Shown one piece after another: positions 1-6,958 of a stretch of DNA of 9,959 nt. Source of the DNA: DATLCI01 sp046714215 (GTDB lineage Bacteria > Acidobacteriota > Terriglobia > Terriglobales > Acidobacteriaceae). The stretch covers positions 1 through 9,959 of the forward strand of contig JBKKBM010000161.1 in NCBI GenBank assembly GCA_046714215.1, written 5' to 3'. Made by a program: the position numbers and the translations under genes. The notes beneath the pieces are model-generated. The model saw only the letters and a list, made by a program, of their open reading frames with translations. It was not told the DNA's origin and did not search any database. Position 1 is the first letter of the stretch; every line of letters begins with the position of its first letter.

Positions 1-684
1 GTCAACAAGATGGTGGGGCGGTGGGTGTCCGCCGTGGCCGTGCACTTAGAAGATACGAAGCAGTATTTTCCCAAAGCCGTGGTTACGGGCGTGCCGGTGC
101 GTCAGGAATTTTTCCAGCGCGCAAATGCTTCGGGAAAGACGCTACTGGTGACGGGCGGGAGCCAGGGATCGCGGGCCATCAATCGGGCGGTGAGTGCGGC
201 CTTGCCCGCGCTGGCTAAGATCGACGGCCTGCACATCATCCATCAGACGGGCGAACGCGATTACGACGAGACTCGCGCGGCGTATGAAAAGGCGGGAGTA
301 GCGGCGAATGTGTCACCATTCATTCAAGATATGGCCAACGCGTTTGCTCACGCCGCGTTGATCGTGTGCCGGTCGGGCGCAAGTACGGTGGCGGAGATCG
401 CGGCGGCGGGCAAGCCGGCCATCTTCATACCGTTTCCTTTTGCGGCGGATGACCATCAGACCCGTAATGCGCAGACGTTGGCAGCCGGTGGAGCAGCGGT
501 CGTCATCGCGGAAAAATATCTCACGCCGGAGTCACTGGCGCAGGCAGTCTCGGAGTTGCTGGGCGACGCCGCGCGCTTGCAGCAGATGTCCGTTAAGGCG
601 AGGGAGTTGGCGCATCCGCGTGCGGCCCAGGCGATCGCCGAGATGGTGAAACAGTTAGTGGAGAAGCGGGTGGAGAAGGCTTGA
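1..684 (+). CDS. murG: MurG, UDP-GlcNAc:lipid I GlcNAc transferase (5' truncated)
   Basis: MurG transfers GlcNAc from UDP-GlcNAc to lipid I, making lipid II on the cytoplasmic face of the membrane. The frame is open from base 1, so the gene begins outside the window. 227 codons remain, and about 135 N-terminal residues are missing if the protein has the usual length of about 360. What is left is the end of the N-terminal Rossmann domain and the whole C-terminal, donor-binding one. Visible motifs are the glycine-rich TGGSQGS loop (window residues 51-57), HQTGERD (81-87), the CRSGASTVAEIAAAG segment (123-137), whose Glu132 matches the ribose-binding Glu269 of E. coli MurG, and PFPFAADDHQTRNA (144-157), the Gln/Asn motif that contacts donor sugar. 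The internal ATG at base 10 is a Met within the family alignment, not the start. The TGA stop (682-684) lies within the murC start region, so the two are translationally coupled. The identification is secure. Confidence 0.96.
   Translation, partial: VNKMVGRWVSAVAVHLEDTKQYFPKAVVTGVPVRQEFFQRANASGKTLLVTGGSQGSRAINRAVSAALPALAKIDGLHIIHQTGERDYDETRAAYEKAGVAANVSPFIQDMANAFAHAALIVCRSGASTVAEIAAAGKPAIFIPFPFAADDHQTRNAQTLAAGGAAVVIAEKYLTPESLAQAVSELLGDAARLQQMSVKARELAHPRAAQAIAEMVKQLVEKRVEKA
672..679 (+). promoter_or_regulatory. Shine-Dalgarno that decides the murC start
   Basis: GGAGAAGG lies inside the last codons of murG. It is seven bases from ATG 687 and only one from TTG 681. The spacing supports ATG 687 as the murC start and coupling to murG translation. 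Confidence 0.7.
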
Positions 685-686
685 GC

Positions 687-2093
687 ATGTTTGCCAAGAT
701 CCAGAGGGTCCATTTCGTGGGCATCGGGGGCATCGGCATGAGCGGCATCGCCGAGGTGCTGCTGACGCTGGGCTATAAGGTGTCCGGCTCCGACTTGCGG
801 GAATCGGCGGTCACGGAGCGGCTGAAGGGTTTGGGCGCCACCATATATATAGGGCATCGGGCGGGAAACGTGGCTGGAGCCGAAGTTGTGGTGACGAGTA
901 CGGCGATTCCGCGGACGAATCCGGAGGTGGCGGAAGCGCGCTCGCGGCATATTGCGCTGATCCAGCGGGCGGAGATGCTGGCCGAGTTAATGCGGCTGAA
1001 ATACGGGATTGCGATCGCGGGAATGCACGGCAAGACGACGACTACTTCCATGGTGGCGGCGGTGCTGGCGTCCGGAGGACTTGATCCCACTGTGGTGGTG
1101 GGCGGGCGCGTGGACGCGATGGGATCGAATGCGCGCCTGGGGAAGTCGCAATATCTGGTGGCGGAGGCGGATGAAAGTGACCGCTCATTCCTGAAGCTTT
1201 CGCCCATCCTCGCGGTGGTGACGAACATAGACCGCGAGCACATGGATACCTATCGCGACATGGCGGACGTGGAGGCGACGTTCGTCGAGTTTCTCGACCG
1301 GCTGCCTTTTTACGGGATGGCGGTGGTGTGCGGCGATGATGACCGCGTGCGGGCGCTGATCCCGAAGATGGCGCGCCGCGCGGTGACCTATGGCACGCGT
1401 GCGGATTGCGATTTCCGCGTGCGGGTGTTGGCTGGTGGAACAGTAGGGAAGGACCAGCCGTTCAACCGGTTTGAGGTCACATATAAAGGATCGCCGCTGG
1501 GCGAGTTCCATCTTTTTGTACCGGGGATGCACAACGTGCTGAATGCGACGGCGGCGGTAGCCGTGGGCGTGGGACTGGATATCCCGCCGGAGAAGATCCG
1601 CGCGGGGCTGGAAGACTTCCGCGGCGTGGATCGGCGCTTCCAGGTGAAGGGCGTGGCCGCGGGCATCACCGTGGTCGACGATTATGGGCATCATCCCACG
1701 GAGATCCGGGCGACGCTGGCGGCGGCCAAGCAATATGGATGCAAGCGCGTGCATGTGATCTTTCAGCCACACCGATTCACGCGCACCCGCGACCTGATGG
1801 AGGAATTCGCGGGCGCGTTCGCCGATGCGGACACGCTGCAGGTGCTGGACATCTATCCCGCGAGCGAAGCACCCATTCCCGGGATCACGGGCGAGGCGTT
1901 GGCGGAGAAGATCGCGGCGCAGGGAAGAGATGCGAGCTTTGCGCCGTCGTTCGCGGACGCGGTGTCGCGTTGTCTGGGACGAGCAACTCAAGAGGATCTG
2001 GTGCTCACGCTGGGCGCTGGCAATGTGGCGCAAGTGGGTCCGCTTTTACTGCAAGCGCTGGAGCCGCGGGAAGAGATCGTAGCTCCGGAATAG
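687..2093 (+). CDS. murC: MurC, UDP-N-acetylmuramate--L-alanine ligase
   Basis: MurC is the cytoplasmic Mur ligase that adds L-Ala to UDP-MurNAc using ATP. Counting from ATG 687 it has 468 residues, normal for the family. In order it shows the UDP-binding loop GIGGIGMSGIAE (about 12-23), the ATP P-loop GMHGKTTTTSM (112-122), the central-domain EADESDRSF (160-168) and TNIDREHMDTY (179-189), the adenine-binding GMHNVLNATAAV (280-291), DYGHHPTEI (332-340) and FQPHRFTRTRDL (359-370). Nothing essential is missing. Start choice: a TTG at 681 is in frame, but the purine-rich GGAGAAGG (672-679) sits one base from TTG and seven from ATG 687, so ATG is preferred; the TTG form would add two residues. 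The gene begins two bases after the murG stop. No murB or ddl follows; ftsQ is next after a 161-nt gap. Confidence 0.97.
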   Translation: MFAKIQRVHFVGIGGIGMSGIAEVLLTLGYKVSGSDLRESAVTERLKGLGATIYIGHRAGNVAGAEVVVTSTAIPRTNPEVAEARSRHIALIQRAEMLAELMRLKYGIAIAGMHGKTTTTSMVAAVLASGGLDPTVVVGGRVDAMGSNARLGKSQYLVAEADESDRSFLKLSPILAVVTNIDREHMDTYRDMADVEATFVEFLDRLPFYGMAVVCGDDDRVRALIPKMARRAVTYGTRADCDFRVRVLAGGTVGKDQPFNRFEVTYKGSPLGEFHLFVPGMHNVLNATAAVAVGVGLDIPPEKIRAGLEDFRGVDRRFQVKGVAAGITVVDDYGHHPTEIRATLAAAKQYGCKRVHVIFQPHRFTRTRDLMEEFAGAFADADTLQVLDIYPASEAPIPGITGEALAEKIAAQGRDASFAPSFADAVSRCLGRATQEDLVLTLGAGNVAQVGPLLLQALEPREEIVAPE

Positions 2094-2165
2094 GCAACGC
2101 AGCCCGGTGAACAGCGGTTCCAAACGGACGGGAGCGGAGCGCGCGCCGACGTGCGCCGATGCGAA

Positions 2166-2230
2166 TCCTACAAAACCCGAAATAATCCCTAAAAACATCT
2201 CTGCTTTTTGGTTGAAAACGGTTATAGTTT
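2166..2230 (+). promoter_or_regulatory. AT-rich promoter-like tract before ftsQ
   Basis: The 161-nt gap between murC and ftsQ contains a sharply AT-rich stretch in an otherwise GC-rich window. The best -10-like hexamer is TATAGT (2223-2228). No good -35 lies 16-18 bp upstream of it. TTGAAA (2212-2217) is only 5 bp away, so the two cannot form a standard pair. I see no hairpin with a T-run that would end transcription after murC. The tract may give ftsQ-ftsA its own promoter, but this is a weak call. Confidence 0.3.
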
Positions 2231-2254
2231 GAACGGCGACTCTTCCATGCGTTC

Positions 2255-3268
2255 ATGACGCGCGACGACGACCGTTTTAACCCGGACCGTTCGGCATCCG
2301 TCCCTCGAGCGAGGGACCCGAAGGGCGTCGCCTCCATTACAGAACCAGAATTCGATCTCGACGACGAGCAATCTGACCTGGAAGCGGGTCTTGATGCTGA
2401 TCTAGACGCAGACGACCAGCCGCAATTTCTGCGCGCGCAGCGCCGCGTGCCCGTGCGTAAAGGGCCGGTCACACGGAAGACGGCGAACCGGTTGCGCATC
2501 GTGCTCATCCTGGCGGTGATCCTGGGCACCTTGGGCGCGAGCAGCGCCGGAGTGTACAGCTACGCCACCCATTCGTGGCGCTTCCGCGTGGATGCCAGCG
2601 ACAGCATCGAAACGGCGGGCCTGCAGAACGTGACCCGCGCGCAGGTGCTGGAGGTGATGGGCGGCGACATTGGCCGCAACATCTTCCGCGTGCCGCTGGA
2701 AGACCGGCGCAAACAACTGGAAGAGATCCCGTGGGTGGAGTCAGCCACGGTGATGCGTTTGCTTCCCGCGACGCTGCGGGTCGAGATCACGGAGCGCAAG
2801 CCGATGGCGTTCGTGCGCATCGGGTCAAAGATCGCCCTGATCGATGCAGGCGGCGTAGTCATGGACTTGCCGCCGAAGTCGCGCTCGAAGTATTCGTTCC
2901 CGGTGATCACGGGGATGGGCGATTCCGAACCGGTGTCGACGCGAGCGGCGCGAATGAAGATCTACGGGCGGCTGGTGGGCGAGTTGGACGCCGGCGGCAC
3001 CAGCTATGCAAAAGATTTGAGCGAAGTAGACCTGGCCGATCCCGACGACGTGAAGATCACGGTGGAAGATCCAGCGGGGTCGCTGGTCATCCATCTGGGT
3101 GGCGGGAGCTTTGCCGACCGCTACCGGATCTACCTCAACCACATTCAAGAGTGGCGGCAGCAGTTCACCAAGCTGGAGTCGGTGGACCTGCGCTACAACA
3201 ACCAGATCATCGTGAATCCGGACACGCGGGGCGCGGCCGGGGCGAGCGAGAAAAGGCTGAATCCATAA
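2255..3268 (+). CDS. ftsQ: FtsQ/DivIB cell-division protein
   Basis: FtsQ is a single-pass membrane protein that bridges the cytoplasmic Z-ring and the periplasmic FtsB/FtsL and FtsW/FtsI complex. The 337-residue product has a long cytoplasmic tail (1-79) with an acidic patch at about 32-55, rich in Asp, Glu and Leu, then a basic stretch (61-75). One transmembrane helix follows (about 81-103). The POTRA domain (about 109-178) includes the typical IGRNIFRVPLEDRRKQLEEI run and a PWVESATVMRLLPATLRVEI ending. The FtsQ/DivIB beta domain (about 179-320) contains ERKPMAFVRIG and ALIDAGGVVMDL. The ATG at 2255 has no convincing Shine-Dalgarno, but there is no other in-frame ATG before residue 135, which lies beyond the membrane helix. 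The stop overlaps the ftsA start by one base (TAATG). The family call is firm and the exact start less so. Confidence 0.92.
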   Translation: MTRDDDRFNPDRSASVPRARDPKGVASITEPEFDLDDEQSDLEAGLDADLDADDQPQFLRAQRRVPVRKGPVTRKTANRLRIVLILAVILGTLGASSAGVYSYATHSWRFRVDASDSIETAGLQNVTRAQVLEVMGGDIGRNIFRVPLEDRRKQLEEIPWVESATVMRLLPATLRVEITERKPMAFVRIGSKIALIDAGGVVMDLPPKSRSKYSFPVITGMGDSEPVSTRAARMKIYGRLVGELDAGGTSYAKDLSEVDLADPDDVKITVEDPAGSLVIHLGGGSFADRYRIYLNHIQEWRQQFTKLESVDLRYNNQIIVNPDTRGAAGASEKRLNP

Positions 3269-4488
3269 TGGGTAGTAGTAACGATAAGCAGATCGCGGTG
3301 ATCGACATAGGCAGCGCCAAGACCAGTGTGGTGGTGGGCGAAGTCAGCGAGGGAGTGCTGCGGTACCGCGGGCATGCCACGGTGGAGTCCAAAGGCACGC
3401 GCAAGGGCGCGATCGTGGACCTGGAGAAGACGGCGGGGGCCATCACCAAAGCCGCGGAGGAGGCGGAGAAGGTCTGCGGAGGCCCCATCGGACACGCGGT
3501 AGTCTCCGTGGGCGGGCCGCTGATGCGAGGTATCAACAGCCGCGGCGGAATGAATCTGGGTTCGCGCCCGCGAGAGATCACGCGGGAAGACGTGCGCCAG
3601 GCGATCGACCGGGCGCGGTCGGTAGTGCTGCCCGCCGACCGCGAGATGGTGCACTTGCTGCCGCAGGAGTTCATCGTGGACCAGCAGTCAGGCATTCGCG
3701 ATCCGCTGGGCATGACCGGCATGAAGCTCGAAGTGAGCGTGCACATGGTCACGGCCGGGCAGAGCGTGACCCAGAGCGTGATCACCTCCGCCAACCGCGC
3801 GGGTATCCAGGTGGATGACACTGTCTTTGAGGGATTGGGCGCGGCGGAATGCGTGTTACGCCCCGATGAGCGTGAGTTGGGTGTCTGTTTGCTGGACATC
3901 GGCGCAGGCTCGACCGAGGTAATCACGTTTTTTGAAGGCTGGGTGGCGCATACCGGGGTGGTGCCCATCGGCGGCGATCACTTTACCAACGACGTTGCCG
4001 TGGGCTTGCGTACGCCGCTGGCGGAGGCGGAGAAGATCAAGCGCAGCTTCGGACATTCGGTGGTCACTAGCGTCCCGGAAGGAAATGAGATCGAGGTGCC
4101 GGCGGTAGGCGAGCGGCCTTCGCGGCTGATGCCGCAACGGTTGCTGGCGGAGATATTGGAACCGCGGGCGCGGGAGCTATTCGAGTTCGTCCGCGAAAAT
4201 CTGCGCCAGGGCGGCGTGTTGGAGACGCTGGGCGCTGGCTTGGTGCTCACCGGCGGCGCCGCGCGGCTGCCGGGGCTGCTCTCCGTGGCGGAGTCAGTGA
4301 TACGACGTCCCGGGCGGTTGGGGGTGCCGATGCCGCTCTCACGGATGCCGGTCTCACTCGCTGAGCCGGAGCATGCAGTGGCGCTGGGAACGCTGATGTA
4401 TGCGCACCGGTCGCGAATGGCGCGCGCGGCGCCACAAGAGATGGGATTGAAGGCCAAGTTGAAGGCGTTCTTTCAGAGCGCCGGGTAG
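3268..4488 (+). CDS. ftsA: FtsA, actin-like Z-ring membrane tether
   Basis: FtsA binds ATP through an actin/Hsp70 fold, attaches FtsZ filaments to the inner face of the membrane and recruits later division proteins. The product has 406 residues, a usual length. It shows phosphate-1 IAVIDIGSAKTSVVVGEV (9-26), the FtsA-specific 1C domain around 79-160 (VSVGGPLMRGINSRGG, then a segment ending near HMVTAGQ), phosphate-2 LLDIGAGSTEVITF (208-221) and the adenosine motif GLVLTGGAARLPGL (324-337). The C-terminus, LKAKLKAFFQS (394-404), is a short amphipathic helix matching the membrane-targeting sequence of the family. The ATG at 3268 shares its A with the ftsQ TAA stop. Upstream AAAAGG (3251-3256) is a modest, rather distant ribosome site, so translation is probably coupled to ftsQ. 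Open frame upstream of 3268 is a shadow of ftsQ. Confidence 0.96.
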   Translation: MGSSNDKQIAVIDIGSAKTSVVVGEVSEGVLRYRGHATVESKGTRKGAIVDLEKTAGAITKAAEEAEKVCGGPIGHAVVSVGGPLMRGINSRGGMNLGSRPREITREDVRQAIDRARSVVLPADREMVHLLPQEFIVDQQSGIRDPLGMTGMKLEVSVHMVTAGQSVTQSVITSANRAGIQVDDTVFEGLGAAECVLRPDERELGVCLLDIGAGSTEVITFFEGWVAHTGVVPIGGDHFTNDVAVGLRTPLAEAEKIKRSFGHSVVTSVPEGNEIEVPAVGERPSRLMPQRLLAEILEPRARELFEFVRENLRQGGVLETLGAGLVLTGGAARLPGLLSVAESVIRRPGRLGVPMPLSRMPVSLAEPEHAVALGTLMYAHRSRMARAAPQEMGLKAKLKAFFQSAG

Positions 4489-4491
4489 GGG

Positions 4492-4581
4492 ATCGGATAA
4501 TTGAGTAATCGGATAAGGGGTAATTGAAAGAGCAAGAGCAAAAGCTTTGGACGCGATGGATGAATCGGGTTAATTGAGTAA
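4492..4581. repeat. Imperfect repeat cluster in the ftsA-ftsZ spacer
   Basis: The 140-nt spacer between ftsA and ftsZ holds repeated AT-rich words. TAATTGAGTAA occurs exactly twice (4498-4508 and 4571-4581), and its core TAATTGA a third time (4521-4527). ATCGGATAA occurs at 4492-4500 and 4508-4516, with a related ATCGGGTTAA at 4564-4573. The first two units are in tandem (units starting at 4492 and 4508); the third starts at 4564, after a 36-nt stretch. The first copy starts four bases after the ftsA stop and the last ends 47 bases before the ftsZ ATG. It could be a binding-site array, a decayed repeat element or a slippage product. I see no well-spaced -35/-10 pair in it. Confidence 0.75.
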
Positions 4582-4628
4582 CGTAAGGGCAAGGGCAGCG
4601 GAGCGAATAAGAAATCGAGGTTAAGGCG

Positions 4629-5972
4629 ATGGCTGAGAACAACGGCAAGAATGGCAACGGCAGCGGCGAAGTTCGGATCTCTTTCCACGATGACACGCGC
4701 AACAACGCGAAGATCAAGGTCATTGGTGTGGGTGGCGGCGGTGGCAATGCCGTCAACCGCATGATCAACGCGCGGGTAGAGGGCGTGGAATTTGTGGTCG
4801 CGAACACCGACTTGCAGGCGCTGCAGATGTCGCAGGCGTCGGTAAAGATCCAACTGGGGGTGAAGCTGACCTCCGGGCTGGGCGCGGGCGCCAATCCGGA
4901 AGTGGGCCGCAAGGCCGCGCTGGAAGATGCGGAGAAAATCATTGAAGCGCTGGAAGGCGCGGACATGGTGTTCGTCACGGCCGGCATGGGCGGCGGCACC
5001 GGTACGGGCGCCGCGCCGATCATCGCGTCGCTGGCCAGCGAGATGGGTGCACTCACCGTGGCGGTGGTGACTAAGCCGTTCGCATTCGAAGGCAAGCGCC
5101 GGCTAACGCAGGCCGAGCGCGGCATCCAGGAATTGGTCGATTCCGTCGACACCACCATCGTGATCCCCAACGAGAAGCTGTTGGCGGTGGCGCAAGACGC
5201 CGGTTTTTTTGAATCATTCCGGGTGGCCGATGACATCCTGCGCCAGGCGGTGCAGGGTATTTCCGACATCATCACGATTCCGGGCATCATCAACCGCGAC
5301 TTTGCCGACGTAAAGACCATCATGCAGGGCATGGGCTATGCGGTGATGGGCACGGCGACGGGACGGGGTGAGCGGCGCGCGACCCAGGCAGCGCAGTTGG
5401 CGATCGCGTCGCCGCTGCTGGAAGCGGGAGCGATCGACGGAGCGCGCGGCATCCTCATCAACATCACCGGCTCCAGTTCGCTGAAGCTGGCGGAGGTGAA
5501 TGAGGCTTCGACCATCATCCAGAGCGCGGCGCATGAAGACGCCAACATCATCTTTGGCGCGGTGCTCGACGAGAAGATGAAGGACGAGGTGAAGATCACG
5601 GTGATCGCCACCGGCTTCCGCACGGACATGCCGGCGAAGAAGGACAAGGAACGCACGGTGACGGACGCGGCAGCAGCGATCGCGCGCGAGCGGACGGTTT
5701 CTGCGTTTATACCATCTGCGCCGACGATGGGAGCGCGGCCGGCGCCGGTGGTGCGCCCGCAGGCCTCCTCGTCATCCGCTGGAGCGGCGGCGTCAGTGAC
5801 CATGACCCGGGAAGGAACTGGCAGAGAAGGCGTTGCGCGGGAAGGCTTTAGTAGGGAACCCATGGCGCGCGAAAGCGCCACCCTCGAATCGGTGAAGCAG
5901 AACATCAAGGCGGAGGTTGAGTCCGACGATCTGGACGTACCGGCCTTCATCCGTAAGCGGGCCGAGAGCTAG
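4629..5972 (+). CDS. ftsZ: FtsZ, tubulin-like division GTPase
   Basis: FtsZ polymerises with GTP into the Z-ring at the division site. The product has 447 residues, somewhat longer than the commonest length of about 380-400 because of its linker. Domains in order: a polar N-tail (1-26), the GTPase domain starting IKVIGVGGGGGNAVNRM (29-45), the tubulin signature GMGGGTGTG (119-127), FEGKRR (153-158), the T7 synergy loop NRDFAD (222-227) with its catalytic Asp residues intact, and a C-terminal subdomain ending near FRTD (330-333). A disordered linker (about 334-428) follows. It carries five pentapeptide units at 393-417. The C-terminal peptide DDLDVPAFIRKR (433-444) is the FtsA/ZipA-type docking site. 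ATG 4629 is eight bases after GAGG (4617-4620). Division genes lie upstream in order, and the PilZ gene follows 204 bases later. Confidence 0.98.
   Translation: MAENNGKNGNGSGEVRISFHDDTRNNAKIKVIGVGGGGGNAVNRMINARVEGVEFVVANTDLQALQMSQASVKIQLGVKLTSGLGAGANPEVGRKAALEDAEKIIEALEGADMVFVTAGMGGGTGTGAAPIIASLASEMGALTVAVVTKPFAFEGKRRLTQAERGIQELVDSVDTTIVIPNEKLLAVAQDAGFFESFRVADDILRQAVQGISDIITIPGIINRDFADVKTIMQGMGYAVMGTATGRGERRATQAAQLAIASPLLEAGAIDGARGILINITGSSSLKLAEVNEASTIIQSAAHEDANIIFGAVLDEKMKDEVKITVIATGFRTDMPAKKDKERTVTDAAAAIARERTVSAFIPSAPTMGARPAPVVRPQASSSSAGAAASVTMTREGTGREGVAREGFSREPMARESATLESVKQNIKAEVESDDLDVPAFIRKRAES
5805..5879 (+). repeat. Five 15-nt units coding pentapeptides in the FtsZ linker
   Basis: Five consecutive 15-base units encode TREGT, GREGV, AREGF, SREPM and ARESA (FtsZ residues 393-417). 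Arg-Glu is invariant and the third unit position after it is mostly Gly. The codons vary (CGG, AGA, CGG, AGG, CGC for Arg; GAA always for Glu), so the peptide pattern is kept while the DNA copies have diverged. Confidence 0.85.
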
Positions 5973-6165
5973 AGGAGCGAGAACGCAACCGTCCGCTGCC
6001 GGGCCACTATGGGGTTTGCGCCTGAGTGCTAGAACCGAAGGTAACGTGTCGCTCACGATACTCGGCACATCTATTGGCTGAAAGCGGTCGTACTATCTTG
6101 CTAGCTTGCTATCTAGGCCCTATCGAAGTAAGTTGACACCACCACTTTCAGTCCAATCCTGGCGT

Positions 6166-6171
6166 GAGGAG
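6166..6171 (+). promoter_or_regulatory. Strong Shine-Dalgarno for the GTG-started PilZ gene
   Basis: GAGGAG lies five bases upstream of GTG 6177, which supports a GTG start where no in-frame ATG is near. A perfect -35-like TTGACA (6133-6138) lies just upstream, but the sequence 16-17 bp later is a poor -10 and would start transcription inside this site, so I do not call a promoter there. Confidence 0.65.
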
Positions 6172-6176
6172 TTTGC

Positions 6177-6818
6177 GTGACCCAAAGCTCCAAGGCCGAT
6201 GCGTATCCGGCGCAACGCCGGTATCCGCGCATCAGCGTGAATACGCCGGTGATCGTCTCTTCGAGCGCGTCGTCCTGCCTGGGCCAGACGGAGAACATCA
6301 GTCTGGGGGGCGCGCTGGTGTACTGCGGCGGCACCTTCCAGGCCCAGGAGCAGAGCCGCTTGCGCTTCAATCTGCCTACCGGGGTCTCGGTCGCCGCCAC
6401 CTCCAAGCTGGTCCACCAACAGGCGAACGCGCGGTTGGGCTTCGAGTTCGTGGAGATGGACGCGGCCATGCGCGCGGAGTTAGCCAGCTTTCTGCAAAAG
6501 CTGAGCACGCATAGCCGTCGCGGGGCGCGCATCCCTAAACGCTTCAGCGTAGCGTTGTCGCGCGACGCGAAAGGCGAGATCGACCAACTGGCGGAGACAG
6601 TGATGATCAGCCGCTGGGGCGGACTGATGGTCTGTCGCGGGACATTCCGCATGGGCCAAAGCTTCTATCTATGGTGGCCGCAAGGCAAGCGCGGCGCCGA
6701 CGCCCGCATCGTGATGCATCGCCGTGGCAACCATGCCGGCGTGGTCGAAGTGGGTTTTGAATTCTCTAACCACGAGAATTTCTGGGGCATGGAATTCCCC
6801 AAGGACGTGATCGAGTAG
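6177..6818 (+). CDS. Tandem PilZ-domain protein, candidate c-di-GMP receptor
   Basis: This is a soluble 213-residue protein with no signal peptide or membrane helix, made of two PilZ-type halves. The first has the c-di-GMP signature: RRYPR (Arg14 and Arg18, RxxxR), NISLGG (Asn40, Ser42, Gly45; [D/N]xSxxG) and the barrel-closing LGFEF (87-91). The second repeats the plan: RIPKR (Arg118, Arg122), MISRWG (143-148) and VGFEF (192-196). Its D/N position is Met143, so ligand binding there is doubtful. By family knowledge, PilZ domains bind c-di-GMP and act on motility, polysaccharide export or other outputs. The target here is not visible. The GTG start has GAGGAG five bases upstream. It lies 204 bases after ftsZ on the same strand; no terminator is seen in that gap, so read-through from ftsZ is possible. 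Domain call firm, function open. Confidence 0.85.
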   Translation: MTQSSKADAYPAQRRYPRISVNTPVIVSSSASSCLGQTENISLGGALVYCGGTFQAQEQSRLRFNLPTGVSVAATSKLVHQQANARLGFEFVEMDAAMRAELASFLQKLSTHSRRGARIPKRFSVALSRDAKGEIDQLAETVMISRWGGLMVCRGTFRMGQSFYLWWPQGKRGADARIVMHRRGNHAGVVEVGFEFSNHENFWGMEFPKDVIE

Positions 6819-6854
6819 GGTTACGCTGCGGGCTTCCTTGCTTCCAGCGTCAAA

Positions 6855-6912
6855 CTCCCAAAATCAGTCTCCCAAAATCAATCTCCGCCGAGGGCCGCAA
6901 GGCGATTTTGGG
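6855..6912. repeat. Direct repeat plus inverted copy of CCCAAAATC
   Basis: CTCCCAAAATCA occurs twice with a 14-base period (6855-6866 and 6869-6880). GATTTTGGG (6904-6912) is the exact reverse complement of the CCCAAAATC inside both copies. Either left arm can therefore pair with the one right arm. Within the nearer hairpin, CGCC (6886-6889) can also pair with GGCG (6901-6904). No T-run follows, so it is not a standard intrinsic terminator. Confidence 0.7.
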
Positions 6913-6958
6913 CCAACAACTCGCTTTTGAGCCAAAGCATCTTTATATAACTTGGCGG

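Noticed and set aside
1185..2033. Reverse-strand open frame (282 codons) opposite murC
   Set aside because: It is fully covered by the well-supported murC frame. It has Arg/His-rich shadow composition and no recognisable domain.
2575..3267. In-frame open extension upstream of ftsA
   Set aside because: It is a shadow of ftsQ in another frame. The real ftsA start is ATG 3268, where the actin-fold homology begins a few residues in.
4489..4628. CRISPR array or integron-like site in the ftsA-ftsZ spacer
   Set aside because: The repeats are short, imperfect and unevenly spaced, with no cas genes or recombination-site structure.
4247..5332. Reverse-strand open frame (361 codons) across ftsA, the spacer and ftsZ
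   Set aside because: It crosses two convincing genes in antisense, has low-complexity Ser/Pro/Ala-rich translation and no recognisable domain.
6133..6160. Promoter before the PilZ gene built on a perfect TTGACA
   Set aside because: The best -10 at 16 bp matches three of six bases, and transcription would begin inside the ribosome site.
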